A DNA stretch of 64,000 nucleotides, taken from positions 806,001 through 870,000 of the forward strand of contig NZ_JBJDLK010000001.1 of NCBI RefSeq assembly GCF_045762675.1, in the 5' to 3' direction. The first letter of the stretch is position 1. Every line of letters starts with the position of its first letter. The stretch comes from Elizabethkingia meningoseptica_A. GTDB taxonomy: Bacteria; Bacteroidota; Bacteroidia; Flavobacteriales; Weeksellaceae. Shown here in pieces: positions 60,721 to 64,000 of the stretch. Position numbers and translations under genes: made by a program. Under the pieces are notes generated by a model that did not search any database, was not told where the DNA came from, and saw only the letters and a list, made by a program, of their open reading frames with translations.

Positions 60721-61602
60721 TTACATTTTCCGGTATTGATTCGGTGTACAGCCGGTTCTTCTCTTAAAATAAGTACCAAAAAAAGAAGCATTTGGAAAGT
60801 TAAACTCTTCAGAAATCTGAAGAATAGTTTGTTTCGTGCATTTCAGGGTTGCTTTAATTCCGGTAATTACCATTTCATCTATAAGATCTGAAGCATTTTT
60901 AGTACTCATTTCCTTTATTACTTTTGAAAAATATTTCGGGGTAATATTCAGTTCATCTGCATAAAACTGAACACTTCTTTGCGTTTTATAATGCCGGAAA
61001 AGCAATAAGAAGAATTCTTTATAGATGCTTTCAGCTCTGTTTGCTGGCTTCTTCTCATAGGACTTTTTTTCACTGCAAAACTGAACCAGCAGATAACAGA
61101 TTGTATAAAGAAGATTTTGAGTGATTTCAGTATGATAGAGTTCCTGCTTATTACAATGGTAAGCCAGAATAGCATATAACTCAGAAAGTTCTTTAAATTT
61201 AATCTCATCCAGATCCATGCTTGGATGCTGTGAAAATAATTCGGCAAGATAACCAATATCCTGCGTTAAGGGCAAATTGGCAACCGCATCATAATTGAAT
61301 AATAAAATATCAACCGCCAGATCATCCGAATATTTCAGTATTTCTACCGTATCATTAGGCGTCAGATTAATAATACTGTTCATTTCAACCTCCAGCTCAT
61401 AAAGATTCACCTTTACTTTTGCGTTTCCTTTACGTACAAGTACCAGTATGATTTCTTCCACAAAATAGAGATTATTGATAACTTCATAGTATTCCTTAGC
61501 TCTTAGAGGATGTCCCGATAAAGCAATCCCTGTTTTATCAGAAATAAGCGCTAAGTTATGTGACAAAGCACCTATTGAAATTTTATTTATGAAATTCTGC
61601 AT
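60721..61602 (-). CDS. AraC-family transcriptional regulator
   Basis: A 293-residue regulator. The N-terminal cupin-like domain has EEIILVLVRKGNAKVKVNLYELEVEMNSIINLTPNDTVEIL. The C-terminal double helix-turn-helix has SVQFYADELNITPKYFSKVIKEMSTKNASDLIDEMV and QTILQISEEFNFPNASFFGTYFKRRTGCTPNQYRKM. It is divergent from the ndh-like gene with 145 bases between, so it might control that gene. Ligand unknown. Confidence 0.88.
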   Translation of the reverse strand: MQNFINKISIGALSHNLALISDKTGIALSGHPLRAKEYYEVINNLYFVEEIILVLVRKGNAKVKVNLYELEVEMNSIINLTPNDTVEILKYSDDLAVDILLFNYDAVANLPLTQDIGYLAELFSQHPSMDLDEIKFKELSELYAILAYHCNKQELYHTEITQNLLYTICYLLVQFCSEKKSYEKKPANRAESIYKEFFLLLFRHYKTQRSVQFYADELNITPKYFSKVIKEMSTKNASDLIDEMVITGIKATLKCTKQTILQISEEFNFPNASFFGTYFKRRTGCTPNQYRKM

Positions 61603-61747
61603 AACATGTAATGAAATGCTAAAATACTAAAAAGCGGAAAATTGAACATTTTTAACACGCAACAGAAACCATTTAATTCAAATTTATTCCGGAAATTTAC
61701 AATTGTGGTTACATCATGTAGTGGATTTTTAACTTTAAATATTTCAG

Positions 61748-63001
61748 ATGAGAAAGAAAGTTGTTATTATCGGAGGCGGTTTTGCAGGATTACAATTTGC
61801 AAGGAAACTTAATAATGATAAGGATTTTAAAGTAATGATGGTTGACAAGGAGAATCACCATTCCTTCCAGCCATTGTTTTATCAGGTGGCATCTGCAAGA
61901 CTTGATCCCTCCAATATCTCTTTCCCTTTCAGAAAAATTTTCCAGAAATCGAAAAACATACAATTCCGGATGGATGAAGTACTGGAAATTCTTCCGGAAG
62001 AAAACCGTATTATCTGTGAAAACGGAAGCTTTACCTACGATGAACTCGTTATTGCCACAGGTTGCAAAAGCAATTATTTCGGTAATTCTGAAATTCAGAA
62101 ATATACTTTCGGCATGAAGACCACTCAGGAGTCTTTAGAAATTAAAAATAATATCCTGCTTACTTTCGAAAAGATCATGAGGGAACGAAACAATACCGAT
62201 CCCGGAAACTGGAACATTGTTATTGTAGGAAGCGGACCCACGGGAGTTGAACTTGCAGGAGCATTTGCGGAAATGAAAAAGAATATCCTGCCAAGAGATT
62301 ATCCGTACATGAATTTTGAAAACCTTAAAATCTACATGGTCAGCGGTACTGAAATGCCTTTAGCCACCATGAGTAAGGAATCTCAGGAAGCATCACTAAA
62401 ATACCTTCAGGAACTTGGTGTAACCTGTATGGGTGGAAAATTTGTTGAAAGCTACGACGGGAAAACCATTAAAATGACAACCGGTGAAACCATTACAACC
62501 AATAATGTAATCTGGGCAGCAGGTGTAACGGGAAACATACTTCCGGGTATAGCGCCTGAAAATACGATAAGAGGACGTTATATTGTAGACAGGTTTAACA
62601 GGGTAAAAGATTACAAAAATATATATGCAATTGGTGACATTGCATATATGGAAACTCCTCTGTATCCGCATGGCCATCCACAACTTGCCAATGTAGCGGT
62701 TAATCAGGGTAAAAATCTGGGCGACAATCTGAAAAAGCAAAATCCTAAAGACTGGAAAGAATACGAATATAAAGATCTGGGAAGTATGGCGACTGTTGGA
62801 AAACATAAAGCAGTTGTAGATCTTCCGAAGTTCAGTTTTCAGGGATTCTTTGCCTGGTATGTATGGATGTTCCTGCACCTTATGCTTATCCTTTCGGTAA
62901 GAAACAAGCTGGCAATCTTCATCAATTGGGCATGGAGTTACCTATACAAAGATTCCTCCTTACGTCTGATATTGAGGGATAAAAAAAGGCTATATGGGTA
63001 A
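61748..63001 (+). CDS. Type II NADH dehydrogenase-like FAD oxidoreductase
   Basis: A 417-residue membrane-peripheral flavoprotein. The FAD-binding motif is VVIIGGGFAGLQFA at the N-terminus, with NHHSFQPLFYQVASARLDPSNISFPFR next, as in Ndh-2. The NADH-binding motif is NIVIVGSGPTGVELAGAFAEM near residue 160. YAIGDIAYM marks the second FAD contact. The C-terminal WYVWMFLHLMLILSVRNKLAIFINWAWSYL gives the membrane anchor. Ndh-2 passes electrons from NADH to quinone without pumping protons. It could also act on another acceptor. Confidence 0.9.
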   Translation: MRKKVVIIGGGFAGLQFARKLNNDKDFKVMMVDKENHHSFQPLFYQVASARLDPSNISFPFRKIFQKSKNIQFRMDEVLEILPEENRIICENGSFTYDELVIATGCKSNYFGNSEIQKYTFGMKTTQESLEIKNNILLTFEKIMRERNNTDPGNWNIVIVGSGPTGVELAGAFAEMKKNILPRDYPYMNFENLKIYMVSGTEMPLATMSKESQEASLKYLQELGVTCMGGKFVESYDGKTIKMTTGETITTNNVIWAAGVTGNILPGIAPENTIRGRYIVDRFNRVKDYKNIYAIGDIAYMETPLYPHGHPQLANVAVNQGKNLGDNLKKQNPKDWKEYEYKDLGSMATVGKHKAVVDLPKFSFQGFFAWYVWMFLHLMLILSVRNKLAIFINWAWSYLYKDSSLRLILRDKKRLYG

Positions 63002-63059
63002 AAACTTTTAGGCGCTTTTCGTTTCTCTAAAGCTGATATTAAAACCAGCCATAAAAATT

Positions 63060-63095
63060 AAAAGCATACATGTATAGAGTAATGTATGCTTTTTT
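63060..63095 (+). terminator. Terminator after the ndh-like gene
   Basis: The stem AAAAGCATACAT/ATGTATGCTTTT has a 10-base loop and a following T run, 58 bases after the stop. Confidence 0.85.
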
Positions 63096-63137
63096 ATAAT
63101 TTGTTATTAATGATCTTTTACTACTGAAAAAAAACAA

Positions 63138-64000
63138 TTACAAGTTTCGTGAGTCTGTATTATTTTTAATTGCTTTTATAGGTACTGGGGCCATCGTACC
63201 TGGCAAAGGTTTTTCTTCTTTTTCCTCTTTATATTTCATATATCCCTTATACCTGTAAGACTCCTTACTACTGTCGGTACATGATGTGAAAAATACACTG
63301 GAGGGGTTTGCTTCATTCTCGCCAACAGAAGAATTATTTTTTAAATAAGGCTGTAGTGGAGTATACAGGCGCAGATAGCGGTTGTCATTATATTGATTCT
63401 GACGGAAGTATTCCTCATTATCCGTAGCGTTTTTAATAATGTATTGACCGGATGCTTTATCAAAAGTATACTTCGTAAGATCCGGCTCAAAAGCCTGATA
63501 ATGTTTATTAGCATAAACAGATTTTGCTTTGTTTTCTTTCCTCTTGTAATATTGTTCTTTGGCTGCTAATATTTCCTGCCATTCTTTTTGACGGTCTGCA
63601 TTGGTTGCTTTTTTTATATAACCTTTATCACTGCCGAAGTTTGATGTTTTCAGAACAAATTCATTATTCTTTTTTTTTATTAAACCGCTGAAATTTTCAT
63701 ATTCCATTGTAGATCTGTTATATACCAGTACAAAATCATTATATCCTTTATCATTATTGTAATACCATGAATTATTTATTTTATCACTTCCGGATGCAGA
63801 ATTAGATAATCTTATTTTTTTTATCTGTTTAGGTAATTCATTTACAAACGGCCCGCTGAAACAATTTGCATTATCATTGAATACCCGGCTGGCCTTATCA
63901 CCGTCATATTGTACATACGTTTTGTCACCTCTGTCAAACCCCACATAATCCATTCTCGTTTTGTTGCCTAATGTTTTGTTATAAGTTGCATAGACTTCAA
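63138..64000 (-). CDS. Unknown protein, 3' part (truncated at window edge)
   Basis: The frame is open to the right edge: EVYATYNKTLGNKTR precedes a Met at 63953, so the true start lies beyond. At least 286 residues are visible. They are polar and rich in Lys, Asn and Tyr, for example DKTYVQYDGDKASRVF, KKATNADRQKEWQEILAAKEQYYKRK and SYRYKGYMKYKEEKEEK. No domain was recognised. The composition suggests an exported protein of Bacteroidetes type, but a signal peptide would be outside the window. Confidence 0.6.
   Translation of the reverse strand, partial: EVYATYNKTLGNKTRMDYVGFDRGDKTYVQYDGDKASRVFNDNANCFSGPFVNELPKQIKKIRLSNSASGSDKINNSWYYNNDKGYNDFVLVYNRSTMEYENFSGLIKKKNNEFVLKTSNFGSDKGYIKKATNADRQKEWQEILAAKEQYYKRKENKAKSVYANKHYQAFEPDLTKYTFDKASGQYIIKNATDNEEYFRQNQYNDNRYLRLYTPLQPYLKNNSSVGENEANPSSVFFTSCTDSSKESYRYKGYMKYKEEKEEKPLPGTMAPVPIKAIKNNTDSRNL

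Noticed and set aside
62396..62878. 160-codon minus-strand frame opposite the ndh-like gene
   Set aside because: It mirrors the NADH dehydrogenase coding sequence; no promoter or motif supports it.

Overview
This window looks like a chromosomal segment of a low-GC flavobacterium of the Weeksellaceae, close to Elizabethkingia or Chryseobacterium. Three things support this. Promoters fit the Bacteroidetes form (TTG or TTTG near -33, TAnnTTTG near -7), and starts lack Shine-Dalgarno sequences. Several families are typical of that group: a GLPGLI protein, short Gly-Gly-leader peptides, a fimbrillin-type lipoprotein with its small companion peptide, and a flavastacin-like astacin protease. There are no rRNA genes, CRISPR arrays, prophages or recognisable insertion sequences. 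The genus is inferred from gene content, not proven.

Layout. 1-6.7 kb: end of an outer-membrane efflux protein, a HAD hydrolase and a serA-like dehydrogenase on +; yidD-lgt-mscL on -; rarA on +; pheA on -. 6.8-12.2 kb (-): an EEP nuclease/phosphatase, a GH43 glycosidase with a discoidin domain, a small unknown protein and acs. 12.3-17.8 kb (+): a pyrimidine operon, pyrB-carA-carB, behind a leader-peptide attenuator. 18.2-25 kb: a DUF2911 protein, an acetyltransferase, a LysR regulator beside a YeiH-type transporter, a 51-residue membrane protein, and a lysine-catabolic pair (lat, amaB) with a DUF2007 gene. 25-26.2 kb (-): a Gly-Gly-leader peptide and a GLPGLI gene, both disrupted by single-base indels. 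26.4-31.2 kb: an AraC regulator, a hydroxyacid dehydrogenase, an amidohydrolase, tRNA-Ala and an NlpC/P60 lipoprotein. 31.2-36.1 kb (+): dapD followed by four glycan genes. 36.1-44.4 kb (-): a second Gly-Gly peptide, an Mpo1-like protein and a complete trp operon. 44.4-51.6 kb: a DUF695 protein, an APC permease, and a large TPR protein with an outer-membrane beta-barrel. 51.6-64 kb: tRNA-Arg, the astacin lipoprotein, a methyltransferase, a small TPR protein, a FabH-like protein, ogt-alkA repair genes, the fimbrillin locus, an AraC regulator, a type II NADH dehydrogenase-like protein and a truncated unknown gene.

The most striking signals are regulatory. The trp operon begins with a 26-codon leader ORF carrying three consecutive Trp codons, followed by a terminator and a plausible antiterminator. 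The pyr operon begins with an almost leaderless 26-codon ORF, followed by a small hairpin, a U-rich tract and a terminator; this layout resembles enterobacterial pyrBI attenuation. The trp operon also carries a VOC-TrpF fusion and, between trpE and trpG, a four-helix-bundle (IVS-type) ORF flanked by inverted repeats. Related short palindromic repeats lie in the pyrB-carA and trpB-trpA spacers. Broken gene remnants are visible at 25-26 kb and 57.6-57.8 kb, with a weaker candidate near 53.2 kb.
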